Shown piece by piece: positions 8,485 to 17,817 of a DNA stretch of 64,000 bases. Positions within the stretch are counted from its first letter, which is position 1. Each line of letters begins with the position of its first letter. The stretch is from positions 1,674,001-1,738,000 of the forward strand of contig NZ_JAPEMB010000001.1 in assembly GCF_026343125.1 (NCBI RefSeq). Direction: 5' to 3'. Below the pieces are notes generated by a model. The model searched no databases. It was not told where the DNA came from and was given only the letters and a program-made list of their open reading frames with translations. The position numbers and the translations under genes are program-made. The DNA is from Streptomyces sp. NBC_00094 (GTDB taxonomy: Bacteria; Actinomycetota; Actinomycetes; Streptomycetales; Streptomycetaceae).

Positions 8485-9537
8485 ATGAGTCTCGTCGATG
8501 AACTGAAAAGCGCCGTCACCCCCCGAGCCGCCCTGCTCGTCGTCGGCGTCTTCGCCCTCCAGCTCCTGTTCATCACCTCGTACGTCGGGGCCCTGCACCA
8601 CCCGAAACCGACGGACGTCCCCTTCGGCGTCGTCGCGCCGCAGCAGGTCTCCGCCCAGCTCGTCGGGCAGCTGGAGAAGCTCCCCGGCGCGCCGCTCGAT
8701 GCCCGGGCCGTCGCCGACGAGGCCGAGGCGCGGAAGCAGATCATGAACCGGGACATCGACGGGGCCCTCCTCGTCGACCCGGCCGGCCGCACCGACACCC
8801 TGCTCGTCGCCTCCGGCGGCGGCACCGTGCTCTCCTCCGCCCTGGAGACGATCCTCACCACGGTGGAGGCGACTCAGCAGCGCACCGTGAAGACGATCGA
8901 CGTGGCCCCCGCGTCGGCGGAGGACTTCGACGGACTCTCCGCCTTCTACCTCGTCGTCGGCTGGTGCGTCGGCGGCTACATCTGCGCCGCGATCCTGGCG
9001 ATCAGCGCGGGCTCCCGGCCCGCGAACCGCGAGCGCGCGATCATCCGCCTCGGTGTACTGGCGATCTACGCGGCCCTCGGCGGCCTCGGCGGCGCGATCA
9101 TCGTCGGACCGATCCTGGGCGCCCTGCCCGGCAGCATCGCGGCCCTGTGGGGCCTGGGCACCCTGGTCGTCTTCGCCGTCGGCGCCGCCACCCTCGCCCT
9201 GCAGTCGGTCTTCGGGATCGTCGGCATCGGCCTGGCGATCCTCCTCATCGTGGTCGCGGGCAACCCGAGCGCGGGCGGCGCCTTCCCGCTGCCGATGCTG
9301 CCCCCGTTCTGGAAGGCGATCGGACCCGCCCTGCCGCCGGGCGCGGGGACCTGGGCGGCGCGCTCGATCGCGTACTTCAAGGGCAACGACATGACCGCCT
9401 CGATGCTGGTCCTCTCCGCCTGGGCGGTCGTCGGCACCGTCGTCACCCTGGTGATGTCCTCGCTGCCGCGCAAGCCCGAGTCGGAGCCGATCGCCACGGA
9501 ACTCGGCACCCCGAGCGACACCCGGACGACCCACTGA
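8485..9537 (+). CDS. ABC-2/YhgE-Pip-like membrane protein (DUF3533-type)
   Basis: 350 residues; the ATG at 8485 follows a GGGGGG tract. One transmembrane helix lies at about 18-38 (ALLVVGVFALQLLFITSYVG). A large extracytoplasmic domain to about residue 150 follows, then five or six hydrophobic segments, including AFYLVVGWCVGGYICAAILA and IYAALGGLGGAIIVGPILGA. This topology is that of DUF3533/YhgE-type proteins and ABC-2-like permeases without a cognate ATPase. There is no ATPase neighbour, so a transport role is unproven. The next gene begins 80 bp on in the same direction. Confidence 0.7.
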   Translation: MSLVDELKSAVTPRAALLVVGVFALQLLFITSYVGALHHPKPTDVPFGVVAPQQVSAQLVGQLEKLPGAPLDARAVADEAEARKQIMNRDIDGALLVDPAGRTDTLLVASGGGTVLSSALETILTTVEATQQRTVKTIDVAPASAEDFDGLSAFYLVVGWCVGGYICAAILAISAGSRPANRERAIIRLGVLAIYAALGGLGGAIIVGPILGALPGSIAALWGLGTLVVFAVGAATLALQSVFGIVGIGLAILLIVVAGNPSAGGAFPLPMLPPFWKAIGPALPPGAGTWAARSIAYFKGNDMTASMLVLSAWAVVGTVVTLVMSSLPRKPESEPIATELGTPSDTRTTH

Positions 9538-9618
9538 GAAATGCCCTGGCCCACCCGCACACAAGGCAGTTATGTTCGCCGGGCATCACCGACCGTCCCC
9601 GAACCGACAAGGCTCTCT

Positions 9619-10578
9619 GTGACATTCGTCCGCCCTGCCCGCCCCGACGAACTTCCCGCCCTGCTCGAACACCCCGACGACCCGGAGCGCAACGCCTCCA
9701 CCCGCGCGTACCTCACCCAGCTCCTCGACAACGGGTGCACCCGTCCCGAGTGGTGCCTCGTCGCCGAGGACGGCGCCGGGCGGCTCACCGGCAGCGTGGT
9801 GCTGTGGACCATTCCGGGGCACGAAGTCCCGCTCGCCCTCGTGCTCTTCGAGGCGCCGGCGGACTCGCCGGAGACCGGGGCCGCACTGCTGGACGCGGCA
9901 GCGGTCACGGCCGGGAGGCTGGGCGCGACGGAGCTGGAGCACGTCGTCGACTCCCCCGCCCAGGCCCCGCAGTTCCAGCGGAACCCGGAGCACCGGGGTG
10001 AGCTGCTGCGCCTGTCCGGATACGCGGTGGTCCGCGACGGCCGCCGGTTCAGCCTCCGGCCCTCCGTCGAGACGGTGGAAGCCGGCGGGGCCGGCGGACT
10101 GCCCGCCGACGACCCGCGCCTGACCTTCCGCTCGCTCGCCGAACTCGGCCCCGAGCCCTTCGTCGCGACCCTCGCCGAGCTGCTCGTGGACACCGCCGAC
10201 GCCCGGCTCGCGGCCGATGTGAAGCTGCACGGCGCCCGACGCGCGGCCGAGCTGCTCTTCGAGGAGACGGCCGAGCTGAAGCACGAGCCCGAGTGGTGGG
10301 AGCTCGGATACGACGCGGACGGCACCGTCGCCGTGATCAGCCTGCCCGCCGAGAACCCCAGTGTCCCGGTGATCGGTTTCGTCGGCGTCACCCCCGCCCA
10401 CCGCGGCAAGGGGTACGCCGCCTCGGTCGTGATCCGGGGCACCCGGGTCCTGGTCGCCGCCGGGGCCACGGAGATCCGCGGGGACTGCGACGCCGCGAAC
10501 GTGGCGATGGCCAAGGCCTTCGAGCGGGCCGGGTACGCGAACTTCGCCGACCGGCTGGAGTTCGCCCGCGCCCTCTGA
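9619..10578 (+). CDS. GNAT-family N-acetyltransferase with two GNAT-like halves
   Basis: 319 residues from GTG 9619, which I prefer to ATG 9541: homology begins at VTFVRPARPDELPALL and an AAGG lies upstream, whereas ATG 9541 has no ribosome site. The N-terminal half is a degenerate GNAT fold (GSVVLWTIPGHEVPLALVLF). The C-terminal half carries the acetyl-CoA loop VTPAHRGKGYAASVVIRGTR and the usual GDCDAANVAMAKAFERAGY end. Double-GNAT proteins acetylate amines such as peptides, polyamines or antibiotics; the substrate is unknown. A strong hairpin terminator follows. Confidence 0.75.
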   Translation: MTFVRPARPDELPALLEHPDDPERNASTRAYLTQLLDNGCTRPEWCLVAEDGAGRLTGSVVLWTIPGHEVPLALVLFEAPADSPETGAALLDAAAVTAGRLGATELEHVVDSPAQAPQFQRNPEHRGELLRLSGYAVVRDGRRFSLRPSVETVEAGGAGGLPADDPRLTFRSLAELGPEPFVATLAELLVDTADARLAADVKLHGARRAAELLFEETAELKHEPEWWELGYDADGTVAVISLPAENPSVPVIGFVGVTPAHRGKGYAASVVIRGTRVLVAAGATEIRGDCDAANVAMAKAFERAGYANFADRLEFARAL

Positions 10579-10661
10579 CGGCCGGAGTCCACCCGCGCCC
10601 ACTGACGGCTCGGAGGCCGCCCACGCCCTCCGAGCCGTACGTACCGCAGGCCTGTGGCACG

Positions 10662-10707
10662 TACGGGAGGCCGCCCCGCGCTTCCTCGCGCGGGGCGGCC
10701 TCCCGTA
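10662..10707. terminator. Bidirectional hairpin terminator between the GNAT gene and adhE remnant
   Basis: Perfect 20-bp inverted repeat (10662-10681 with 10688-10707) around a TTCCTC loop, between convergent genes. No U tract, as usual in streptomycetes. Confidence 0.85.
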
Positions 10708-10719
10708 TCCGTACGGCGG

Positions 10720-12378
10720 TCACGCGCCGTAGTAGGCCCGGGTCATCAGTTCCTTCATGTCGTCGATCATCGGCATCCGCGGGTTGGCCGGCGCGCACTG
10801 GTCGGCGTACGCGTTCATGGCCTGCTGCGGCAGGGCCGCGAGGAAGGCCTCCTCGTCGACGCCCTCCTCCCGGAAGGAGGCGGGGATGCCGCACCGGGTG
10901 CGCAGCTCCTCGACCGCGCGGGCGTACGACTCCACGCCCTCCTCCGGCGTCTCGGCCGGCAGGCCGAGCATCCGCGCGATCTCCTGGAAGCGCTCGGGGG
11001 CCCGGTAGACCTCGGCCTTCGGCCACGGCACGGCCTTGTGGGTGACGGTGCCGTTGTGGCGGATCACGTGCGGGAGCAGCAGCGCGTTGGTGCGGCCGTG
11101 GGCGACGTGGAAGGTGTTGCCGAGGGTGTGGGCCATGGCGTGGACGAGGCCGAGGAAGGCGTTGGCGAAGGCCATGCCGGCGATGGTGGACGCGTTGTGC
11201 ATCTTCTCGCGGGCCTCGGGCGCCTTGGCGCCCTCCTTCACGCAGGTCTCCAGGTTCCGGAAGATCAGCTTGATGGCCTGGAGGCACTGGCCGTCGGTGA
11301 AGTCGTTGGCGTAGGCGGAGACGTACGCCTCGGTGGCGTGGGTCAGGGCGTCGAAGCCGGAGTCGGCGGTGACCGTGGCCGGGAGGTGCAGCGGAAGGAC
11401 CGGGTCGACGATGGCGACGTCCGGCGTGAGCGCGTAGTCGGCGAGCGGGTACTTCTGCGCGGCCTCCGGGTCGGAGATCACCGCGAAGGGGGTGACCTCG
11501 CTGCCGGTGCCCGAGGTGGTCGGGATCGCGACGAGTTTGGCCTTCTCGCCGAGCCGCGGGAAGCGGTAGGCGCGCTTGCGGATGTCGAAGAACTTCTCCT
11601 TCGTGTCCGCGAACTCGACCTCGGGCCGCTCGTACATCAGCCACATGATCTTCGCCGCGTCCATCGGGGAGCCGCCGCCGAGGGCGATGACGGTGTCCGG
11701 GCGGAAGTCCCGCATGGCGGCGGCGCCGGCCTGGACGGTGGCGAGCTCCGGGTTGGGCTCGACGGAGTCGATGACCTGGATCGTGACCGGTTCCTCGCGG
11801 CCGTTGAGGATGTCGGTGACCTTCCGGACGAAGCCGATCTCGCCCATGGTCCGGTCGGTGACGATCGTGACCCTCTTCAGGCCCTCCATCTCGCCGAGGT
11901 AGCGGATGGCGTTGCGCTCGAAGTAGATCTTCGGCGGCACCTTGTACCACTGCATGTTGGTGGTGCGCCGTCCGATTCGCTTGACGTTGATCAGGTTGAC
12001 CGCGGTGACGTTGTCGGACACGGAGTTGTGTCCGTACGAGCCGCAGCCGAGCGTGAGCGAGGGAAGGAAGGAGTTGTAGACGTCGCCGATGCCGCCGAAG
12101 GTGGAGGGGGCGTTGACGATGACCCGGATCGCCTTGACGCGCTTGCCGAACTCCTCGGCGAGCGCCTCGTCCTCGGTGTGGATCGCGGCGCTGTGGCCGA
12201 GGCCGTGGAATGGCCTTGACCATGGCGTTTCCGCCGGTGGCGAGGATGGTGGAGACGCCTTCGTGGTTCATGAGGAGGCGGGTGGCCTCCATGGAGGGCT
12301 CGTCGACCCACTGCACGCAGGCGGCGGGCGCACCGGCGGCGACGGCGGCGTCGCGGACGATCCGGGCGGCCAGGGGCG
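10720..12378 (-). pseudogene. adhE: adhE remnant: acetaldehyde/alcohol dehydrogenase with broken aldehyde half
   Basis: Intact AdhE is about 870 residues with an N-terminal CoA-acylating aldehyde dehydrogenase and a C-terminal iron alcohol dehydrogenase. Here the alcohol dehydrogenase part (about 12000 down to 10720) is complete, with GGGSPMD for NAD and metal-site regions DALTHATEAY and HAMAHTLGNTFHVAHGRTN. Upstream in the same frame the end of the aldehyde domain is readable (HSAAIHTEDEALAEEF, NAPSTFGGIGDVYNSF). Near 12215 the homology jumps with a frameshift to an earlier block (AARIVRDAAVAAGAP, then LATGGNAMVKA), so well over 100 codons including the catalytic-cysteine region are deleted. 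The first 100 or so codons are also gone. A GTG at 12021 could start a 433-residue iron-ADH, but it is internal and has no clear ribosome site. Confidence 0.8.
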
Positions 12379-12889
12379 GAGGGGCTTGTCGGCTGCCCGC
12401 CGGGGACCGTGTACGAGGGTGGTTTAACTCGATCGTGTGATGGTCTGCTTGCGGGCTTGCGGTGGCTTGGGCCGTTCGGGCTACGGTGACCGTGCGACCT
12501 GGGACGCCGGGTACGGCGCCAGCGTGCGGGGCCCCCGCTCCACCGGAGTGATGGTTCGGGGCCTCCCCGTCGCCCCTGGCCGTACCCACTTGGCCAGGTC
12601 GTGAGGAACCCGGCCTCCCGGGATCGGACCACGGACAGGATCCGTGTCGCCGCCCCGGGGTCGAGTACGCCGGGGACCAGTGCACCCAAGACCGTTCGGG
12701 GTGTGCGGCTGAGTGGGCTCACCCCCACTTAGCCCTCAGGAACGGTGGAAGGCGAAGACGATCGCCTGGGCCGCCACAAAAACAGGCCCACCCCCTTCGA
12801 CCCCTTTCCTGATGCCTCAATTCGACACCCGAGGGATCGGGGAAGGGGCCGGAGCAGGGCCCGTAATCGGCCGAAGGTCCTGGAAAACG
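12379..12889. other. Intergenic stretch, no gene seen
   Basis: About 510 bp between the broken end of adhE and the terminator of the first protease. No frame on either strand has family resemblance plus a ribosome site. It probably contains decayed sequence from the lost adhE 5' end; the edge near 12378 has no recognisable insertion-element end. Confidence 0.4.
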
Positions 12890-12923
12890 GTCTCTCCGGC
12901 CGCTCTTCGACGGCCGGAGAGAC
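12890..12923 (-). terminator. Hairpin terminator of the first S1 protease
   Basis: Perfect 13-bp inverted repeat (12890-12902 with 12911-12923), 8-base loop, 33 nt past the stop of the gene ending at 12956. Confidence 0.8.
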
Positions 12924-12955
12924 GGGTCAGGACGTGCGTTCCGTCCCGACCGGGA

Positions 12956-13840
12956 TCAGTACACGCTCACGCCGTACGCGCTCAGCGCCTCCGTCACCGG
13001 CTGGAAGAAGGTCGTCCCGCCCGAGGAGCAGTTGCCGCTGCCGCCCGAGGTGAGGCCGATGGCGCGGCTGCCCGAGTAGAGCGGGCCGCCGGAGTCGCCC
13101 GGCTCGGCGCAGACGTTCGTGCGGATCATGCCGTAGACGATGTCCCCGCCGCCGTAGTTCACGGTGGCGTTGAGGCCGGTCACCGAGCCGCTGTGGGTGC
13201 CGGTGGTGGAGCCCCGGCGGGTGACCGACATGCCGACCGTCGCGTTGGCGGCGCTGGTGATGTCCACGCTGCCGACGCTGCCGGACTTGGTGACCGTGGT
13301 GTTGGTGTAGCGGACGATGCCGTAGTCGTTGGTCGGGAAGCTCGACCCGGCCGTGGAGCCGAGGACGGTCGACCGCGAGGAGTTGGAGTACCAGGTGCCC
13401 GCGCCGTCGGTGCAGTGACCGGCGGTGAGGAAGTAGTAGGCGCCCGCGCTGTCCCGGACGTTGAAGCCCAGGGAGCAGCGCCAGCCGCCGTCGGCGTAGA
13501 TCGCGTCCCCGCCGGAGATCAGTTTGGTGAACTTACCGGGCGTCCGCTCGATGCGGAGCGCGCCCGCGTCGGCCCCGGCCTGCCGCTTGATCTTCGCGAT
13601 CGCGGCGGGGGTGACGGTGGAGTCGGCGGTGACGACGACCGCGCCGGTGGCGGTGTCGACGTGCCAGGCGGTGCCCGCGACGTCGGCGGCGAGCACGGCA
13701 CCGCTCGCGGCCGCGAGCCGGTCGGCGCCGAAGGTCTGCGCGGAGTCGGCGCTCGCGGTGGGGACGGCGAGGGCCGCCGCGGCGGCGAGACCGACGGTGA
13801 CGGCGAGCATCCGGATCGTTCTCGTGGGGGTGGTGCGCAT
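12956..13840 (-). CDS. Secreted streptogrisin-like S1 serine protease
   Basis: 294 residues; ATG 13840 with GTGAGG 4 nt upstream. Signal peptide at 1-32 (core [16 protein letters not shown], ending TASA). The pro-region (about 33-108) ends with the [19 protein letters not shown] block typical of alpha-lytic/streptogrisin propeptides. The mature enzyme probably begins near ISGGDAIY at 109. The triad is His142 (TAGHC), Asp172 (NDYGIVRY) and Ser250 (GDSGGP). Cys122/143 and Cys244/271 are placed for the two usual disulfides. Family knowledge: the propeptide assists folding and is removed autocatalytically outside the cell. A paralogue follows immediately upstream on the same strand, so the pair looks like a tandem duplication. 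Confidence 0.92.
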   Translation of the reverse strand: MRTTPTRTIRMLAVTVGLAAAAALAVPTASADSAQTFGADRLAAASGAVLAADVAGTAWHVDTATGAVVVTADSTVTPAAIAKIKRQAGADAGALRIERTPGKFTKLISGGDAIYADGGWRCSLGFNVRDSAGAYYFLTAGHCTDGAGTWYSNSSRSTVLGSTAGSSFPTNDYGIVRYTNTTVTKSGSVGSVDITSAANATVGMSVTRRGSTTGTHSGSVTGLNATVNYGGGDIVYGMIRTNVCAEPGDSGGPLYSGSRAIGLTSGGSGNCSSGGTTFFQPVTEALSAYGVSVY

Positions 13841-13939
13841 GATCCTCACTTCTCGTTCCTCCCGAGGGGAATCGGGGGCCCGCCGTGGGGTGACGGGCCC
13901 GTGAGGCGCGGCCCGAGGCCGGCGCTGTGGGGGAGTCTC

Positions 13940-13987
13940 GGGCCGTACGACTTCGCGCCGCAAGGGCGCCTTTCGGTCGTACGGCCC
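13940..13987 (-). terminator. Hairpin terminator of the second S1 protease
   Basis: Perfect 12-bp inverted repeat (13940-13951 with 13976-13987); the 24-nt loop holds a smaller GCGCC/GGCGC hairpin. It lies 36 nt past the stop at 14023. Confidence 0.75.
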
Positions 13988-14022
13988 TCAACAGGCTCTG
14001 TCTGTACGGTGGTTCGGTTGAC

Positions 14023-14892
14023 TCAGTAGAGGCTGACCTTGTACTTGGCGAGGGCCTCCGGCACCGGCTGGTAGAAGGTCGTGCCGCCGGTGGAGCAGTT
14101 GCCGCTGCCGCCGGAGGTGATGCCGAGCGCCTTGGTGCCGTCGTAGAGCGCGCCGCCGGAGTCACCGGGCTCGGCGCAGACGTTGGTCTGGATCATGCCG
14201 CGGACGGTGCCGCCGCCGGAGTAGTGGACGGTGGCGTCGAGGCCTGTCACCGTGCCACTGCGGGTGCCGGTGGTGGAGCCGGAGCGCTTGACCGACTCGC
14301 CGACGTAGGCGTTGGCGGCGGTGAAGCCGCCGGTGTGGCTGAGCGAGGTGTTGTCGTAGCGGACGAGCGCGTAGTCGTTGCCGGGGAAGCTGGAGCCCAC
14401 GGTGGCGCCGATCAGGGTGGACTGCGCCGAGTTGGCGTACCAGGTGTTCGCGACGTTGCCGCAGTGGCCGGCGGTGAGGAAGTAGTACGTGCTGCCGCTG
14501 CGCACGTTGAAGCCGAGCGAACAGCGGTAGCCGCTGCCGTAGATGGCGTCGCCCGCGCCGAGCAGGGGCGTGAAGACGCCGGGGGCGCGCTGGACGCGGA
14601 GGGCTCCGGCGTCGGCGCCGGCCGCCGCGCGGATCTTCGCGAGCCCCGCTTCGGTGACGGTGGAGTCGGCGGTGACGACGACTCTGCCCGCGGCTCTGTC
14701 CACGTACCAGGCGGTGCCGCCGACCCCGGCGGCGTCGACGGCGGCGTCGGCGCGGGCGAGCTGCGCCGCTCCCGCCGGGCCGGGGGTGGGGGCGGCCTGG
14801 GCGCCGGGGAGTCCGAGGGCCGTCACGGCCGCGAGTCCCGCGGCGATCGCGAGCAGTCGGGTGCTTGTGATCCTCACTGTGCTCCTCACCAT
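14023..14892 (-). CDS. Secreted streptogrisin-like S1 serine protease (tandem paralogue)
   Basis: 289 residues. ATG 14892 lies just after AGAAGGAG; the next codon is GTG, a possible alternative start with better spacing. Signal peptide to about residue 33 (GLPGAQA), then a propeptide with [19 protein letters not shown]. The triad is His143 (TAGHC), Asp173 (NDYALVRY) and Ser245 (GDSGGAL), with the expected four cysteines. It shares domain order and many motifs with the neighbouring gene at 12956. The two upstream regions also share GGCCCGTGAGGCGC-type sequence, so the duplication unit included the promoter side. Each copy has its own terminator, so they are probably expressed separately. Confidence 0.92.
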   Translation of the reverse strand: MVRSTVRITSTRLLAIAAGLAAVTALGLPGAQAAPTPGPAGAAQLARADAAVDAAGVGGTAWYVDRAAGRVVVTADSTVTEAGLAKIRAAAGADAGALRVQRAPGVFTPLLGAGDAIYGSGYRCSLGFNVRSGSTYYFLTAGHCGNVANTWYANSAQSTLIGATVGSSFPGNDYALVRYDNTSLSHTGGFTAANAYVGESVKRSGSTTGTRSGTVTGLDATVHYSGGGTVRGMIQTNVCAEPGDSGGALYDGTKALGITSGGSGNCSTGGTTFYQPVPEALAKYKVSLY

Positions 14893-15030
14893 TCTCCTTC
14901 TGGAAAAACCGGAAAAAGCGGAGGGGCCCGTGGGTGGCGGGCCCGTGAGGCGCCATCAGGTGACGTGTCCCTGACATGCACCGCCAGTGATAGTGGCCCT
15001 CTCTGAGCGGACGCACAAGACCGCCGAACG

Positions 15031-15069
15031 GACGGGCGCCCCCGGCCGTGGTGGCCGGGGGCGCCCGTC
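15031..15069 (-). terminator. Hairpin terminator of the DUF1684 gene
   Basis: Perfect 17-bp inverted repeat (15031-15047 with 15053-15069), loop GTGGT, 28 nt past the stop at 15098. Confidence 0.85.
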
Positions 15070-15097
15070 ATCCGTACGTCCTGTCGAGAAGCCCTGG

Positions 15098-15886
15098 TCA
15101 GGAAGGGTTCAGCCGCCGCTCCCCCGCCGGGACGGCGGTGTCGAGCGTGTTCCCCGGCGGCGGGAACGGGCAGATGAAGTGGTCGGCGAAGGCGCACGGC
15201 GGCAGCAGCGCGCGGTTGAAGTCCACCGTCACCGAGCCGTCCGGCGCCGGGGCCGCGGGGCGCAGGAAACGGAAGCGGTAGCTGTCCCGGCCGCTGGTCG
15301 CGTCCGCGAAGACCGCCCACAGCGAGCCGTCGTCCTCGACGGCCACCTGAAGGGTGTGCTCGCCGCCGTGCAGCTCGAAGGCCAGCTCCCCGGCGAGCCC
15401 GAGGCCGCGCTCCCGGCCGTCGGCGTTCTCGACCCGTACGCTGCGCGTCTCCTCGTACGGACGGAAGACGCCGGGCACCGCCCAGCGCTCGTCGTACGGG
15501 GTGGCCTCGATGCCCGCGAAGGCGCGGCGTGCCTCCGACTCGGGGTCGAAGTCCCGTACGGCCCAGAGCCCTTCGCGCCGCAGGACCACGAGCCGCCGGC
15601 CGGCCGACTCGACCCGGGACTCGTGGATGGGGGCGTGGTCGGCGGTGAGCCGTACGGTGCCGACGAAGGGCTTCCCGTCGACGGTGATCGCGTCCTCGGC
15701 GTCCGCCGTCAGGACCACCTCGTCGCCGTCCTCCCGCCACTCGCCGGGAACGGCCGGAATTCGACCCTCCGGGTGATCCGAAAGCCAGTGGGTGCCCGTG
15801 AGGGAGAGCGGGCCGTACGAGGAGGCGACCGTGGCCTCACGCTGCTCGCGCCAGTGCTGCCAGTCCTGCTGGGGATCCGTACTCAT
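15098..15886 (-). CDS. DUF1684 domain protein
   Basis: 262 residues. ATG 15886 is chosen because AAGGTGG lies 6-8 nt upstream; an ATG six codons earlier has no such site. Family features include the N-terminal WREQREATV, then SLTGTHWLSDHPEGRIP. The C-terminal half has the conserved FADATSGRDSYRFRFL and the end DFNRALLPPCAFADHFICPF, with PPPGN after it. No signal peptide, so cytoplasmic. The biochemical role of DUF1684 is not established; the conserved C-terminal Asn/Pro/Cys/Pro segment looks like a ligand pocket. It stands alone between the proteases and the transporter operon. Confidence 0.8.
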   Translation of the reverse strand: MSTDPQQDWQHWREQREATVASSYGPLSLTGTHWLSDHPEGRIPAVPGEWREDGDEVVLTADAEDAITVDGKPFVGTVRLTADHAPIHESRVESAGRRLVVLRREGLWAVRDFDPESEARRAFAGIEATPYDERWAVPGVFRPYEETRSVRVENADGRERGLGLAGELAFELHGGEHTLQVAVEDDGSLWAVFADATSGRDSYRFRFLRPAAPAPDGSVTVDFNRALLPPCAFADHFICPFPPPGNTLDTAVPAGERRLNPS

Positions 15887-15954
15887 GGTGTTCCACCTTT
15901 CCATACGGGCTCGGGAAGCCCGGGGTACGACCGCGACCGGTGCGGCGCCGTGTG

Positions 15955-16929
15955 TCAGTTCTCGGTACGGGGCAGGCCGGGCGGGTTGATCTCCGACTTC
16001 TCCACGGCCTCGCTGTCGAGACCCCAGCGCTTGAGGACCTTGGCGTAGGTGCCGTTCTCGATGAGGTGGTCGATCGCGGCGGCGTAGGCGGCGACGAGGC
16101 CGCTGTCCTTCTTCGTGGTGGCCGCGATCTTGCCCTGGAGTCCGGCGCCCGCGCCGGAGAACTTGCCGACGGTCTCGGTCTGTCCGGCCGAGGCCACGTG
16201 GTACGCGACGGTGGGGTTGGGGCCGAGGTAGCCGTCGATCCGGCCGGACTGGAGGGCCAGGTAGTAGTCGGTCGTGTTGTCGTAGTACTTGATGTCGACG
16301 CCCTTGCGGCCGGCCTTCTCGTTCTGCCGGGACCAGTCGACGAGGATCTTCTCCTGGTTGGTGCCGGTGCCGACGGCGATCCGCTTGCCCGACACGTCCT
16401 CGGGGCCCTTCACCGTCCAGCCGGACCCCTTCTTCGCCTCGAAGGCGAGGTCGTCGAGCCGGTAGGTGGCGAAGTCGTACTTGTCCTTGCGCTCCTCCGT
16501 CACGGTGACGTTGGAGAAGACGGCGTCGTACTTGCCGCTGTCCAGGCCGACGAAGAGGTTCTCCCAGGAGACCGGGTTGAACTCGGGCTTCAGACCGAGG
16601 GTGTCGGCGACCAGGGTGGCGAGGTCGAGCTCCACGCCGATCAGCGTCTTGTCGTCGGTGGCGCGGAAGGCGAGCGGCGGGTTGCTCTTGGCCGAGACGC
16701 CGAGGATCAGGGTGCCTCTCTTGCGGACGGACTCGGGGAGCTTGCCGGCGATGGCGTCGACCTTGTCGGTGTGGATCCGGTTCTGGTTCGGGCCCACGTT
16801 GATGCCGGTGTCCTTCTGCCCCTCCGGCTTGATCTCGTTGATGGCGGCGTCGCCCGAGCCGCAGGCGGTGAGGACCCCGAGGGCGGTGAGCGAGGCGAGG
16901 GCGGCGAGGACGGTGCGACGGGTCTTCAT
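15955..16929 (-). CDS. Polar amino-acid ABC transporter, substrate-binding lipoprotein
   Basis: 324 residues; ATG 16929 with AGGAG 7 nt upstream. Signal sequence ends in lipobox LTAC (Cys23). The remainder is a SBP_bac_3 fold: GTLILGVSAKSNPPLAF, GVELDLATLVADTLGL, GKYDAVFSNVTVTEER and the C-terminal NGTYAKVLKRWGL. It captures polar amino acids or relatives outside the membrane and feeds the permeases encoded just upstream. It is last in a five-gene minus operon (20628, 18763, 17814, 17017, 15955). A second binding protein of the same family lies divergently at 22362, so the system may have two ligand specificities. Confidence 0.9.
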   Translation of the reverse strand: MKTRRTVLAALASLTALGVLTACGSGDAAINEIKPEGQKDTGINVGPNQNRIHTDKVDAIAGKLPESVRKRGTLILGVSAKSNPPLAFRATDDKTLIGVELDLATLVADTLGLKPEFNPVSWENLFVGLDSGKYDAVFSNVTVTEERKDKYDFATYRLDDLAFEAKKGSGWTVKGPEDVSGKRIAVGTGTNQEKILVDWSRQNEKAGRKGVDIKYYDNTTDYYLALQSGRIDGYLGPNPTVAYHVASAGQTETVGKFSGAGAGLQGKIAATTKKDSGLVAAYAAAIDHLIENGTYAKVLKRWGLDSEAVEKSEINPPGLPRTEN

Positions 16930-17016
16930 GGCAGTACTCCTGTGCGGGAAGGGCAGGGCGGACGAGCGGAGGTGGAGCGGTGCGGGAGGAGGAGACGGGC
17001 TCCTCGTCCGGGGGGG

Positions 17017-17817
17017 TCAGAGGACCTTGGAGAGGAAGGCGCGGGTGCGTTCGTGGCGCGGGCTGTCGAGCACCTCGGCCGGCGGGCCCTGCTCGACGAT
17101 CCGGCCCTCGTCCATGAAGACCACGGTGTCGGCGACCTCGCGGGCGAAGCCGATCTCGTGAGTGACGACGATCATGGTGGTGCCGGAGGCGGCCAGGTCC
17201 TTGATGACGTCGAGGACCTCGCCGACCAGTTCGGGGTCGAGCGCGGAGGTCGGCTCGTCGAAGAGGAGCAGCCCCGGTTCGAGGGCGAGCGCGCGGGCGA
17301 TGGCGACCCGCTGCTGCTGCCCCCCGGAGAGCTGCTTCGGGTACGACTCCGCCTTGTCGGCGAGCCCGACGCGGGCGAGGAGCTTCCGGGCCGCCGCCTC
17401 GGCGTCCGCGCGGGGGCGCTTCAGGGCCGAGACGGGGGCCTCGACGATGTTCTCCAGGACGGTCAGGTGCGGGAAGAGGTGGAAGTTCTGGAAGACGAAG
17501 CCGATCCGGGTGCGCTGCTTGAGGATCTCGCGCTCCCGCAGCTCGTACAGCTTGTTCCCGGAACGGCGGTAGCCGACGAGGGTGCCGTCGACGCTGACCG
17601 TGCCGCTGTCGACCTTCTCCAGGTGGTTGATGGTCCGCAGGAGGGTGGACTTGCCGGAGCCGGAAGGACCGAGGACGACGGTGACCTCGCCGGCCCGGAC
17701 GTCGAGGTCGATGCCCCGCAGGACGTGGAGCGGGCCGAAGTTCTTGTGGACGGACCGGATCTCGACCTTGGCGGTGGCGGCCTCGGAGACGGTGGCGGTG
17801 GCGGTGGCGGCGCTCAT
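17017..17817 (-). CDS. Polar amino-acid ABC transporter, ATP-binding protein
   Basis: 266 residues; ATG 17817 overlaps the permease stop by 4 bp (ATGA). Walker A GPSGSGKS, Q-loop FVFQNFHLFPH, signature LSGGQQQR, Walker B LLLFDEPTSALD and the switch region VVTHEIGF are all intact, as in GlnQ/HisP-type ATPases. An Ala/Thr/Val-rich leader of about 15 residues precedes the domain. It powers the permeases at 17814 and 20628 with the binding protein at 15955, which starts 87 bp downstream. Confidence 0.93.
   Translation of the reverse strand: MSAATATATVSEAATAKVEIRSVHKNFGPLHVLRGIDLDVRAGEVTVVLGPSGSGKSTLLRTINHLEKVDSGTVSVDGTLVGYRRSGNKLYELREREILKQRTRIGFVFQNFHLFPHLTVLENIVEAPVSALKRPRADAEAAARKLLARVGLADKAESYPKQLSGGQQQRVAIARALALEPGLLLFDEPTSALDPELVGEVLDVIKDLAASGTTMIVVTHEIGFAREVADTVVFMDEGRIVEQGPPAEVLDSPRHERTRAFLSKVL

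Noticed and set aside
12021..12728. Arg/Pro-rich open frames upstream of the Fe-ADH part as a separate gene
   Set aside because: They overlap the recognisable aldehyde-dehydrogenase remnants in the wrong frame and show no homology.
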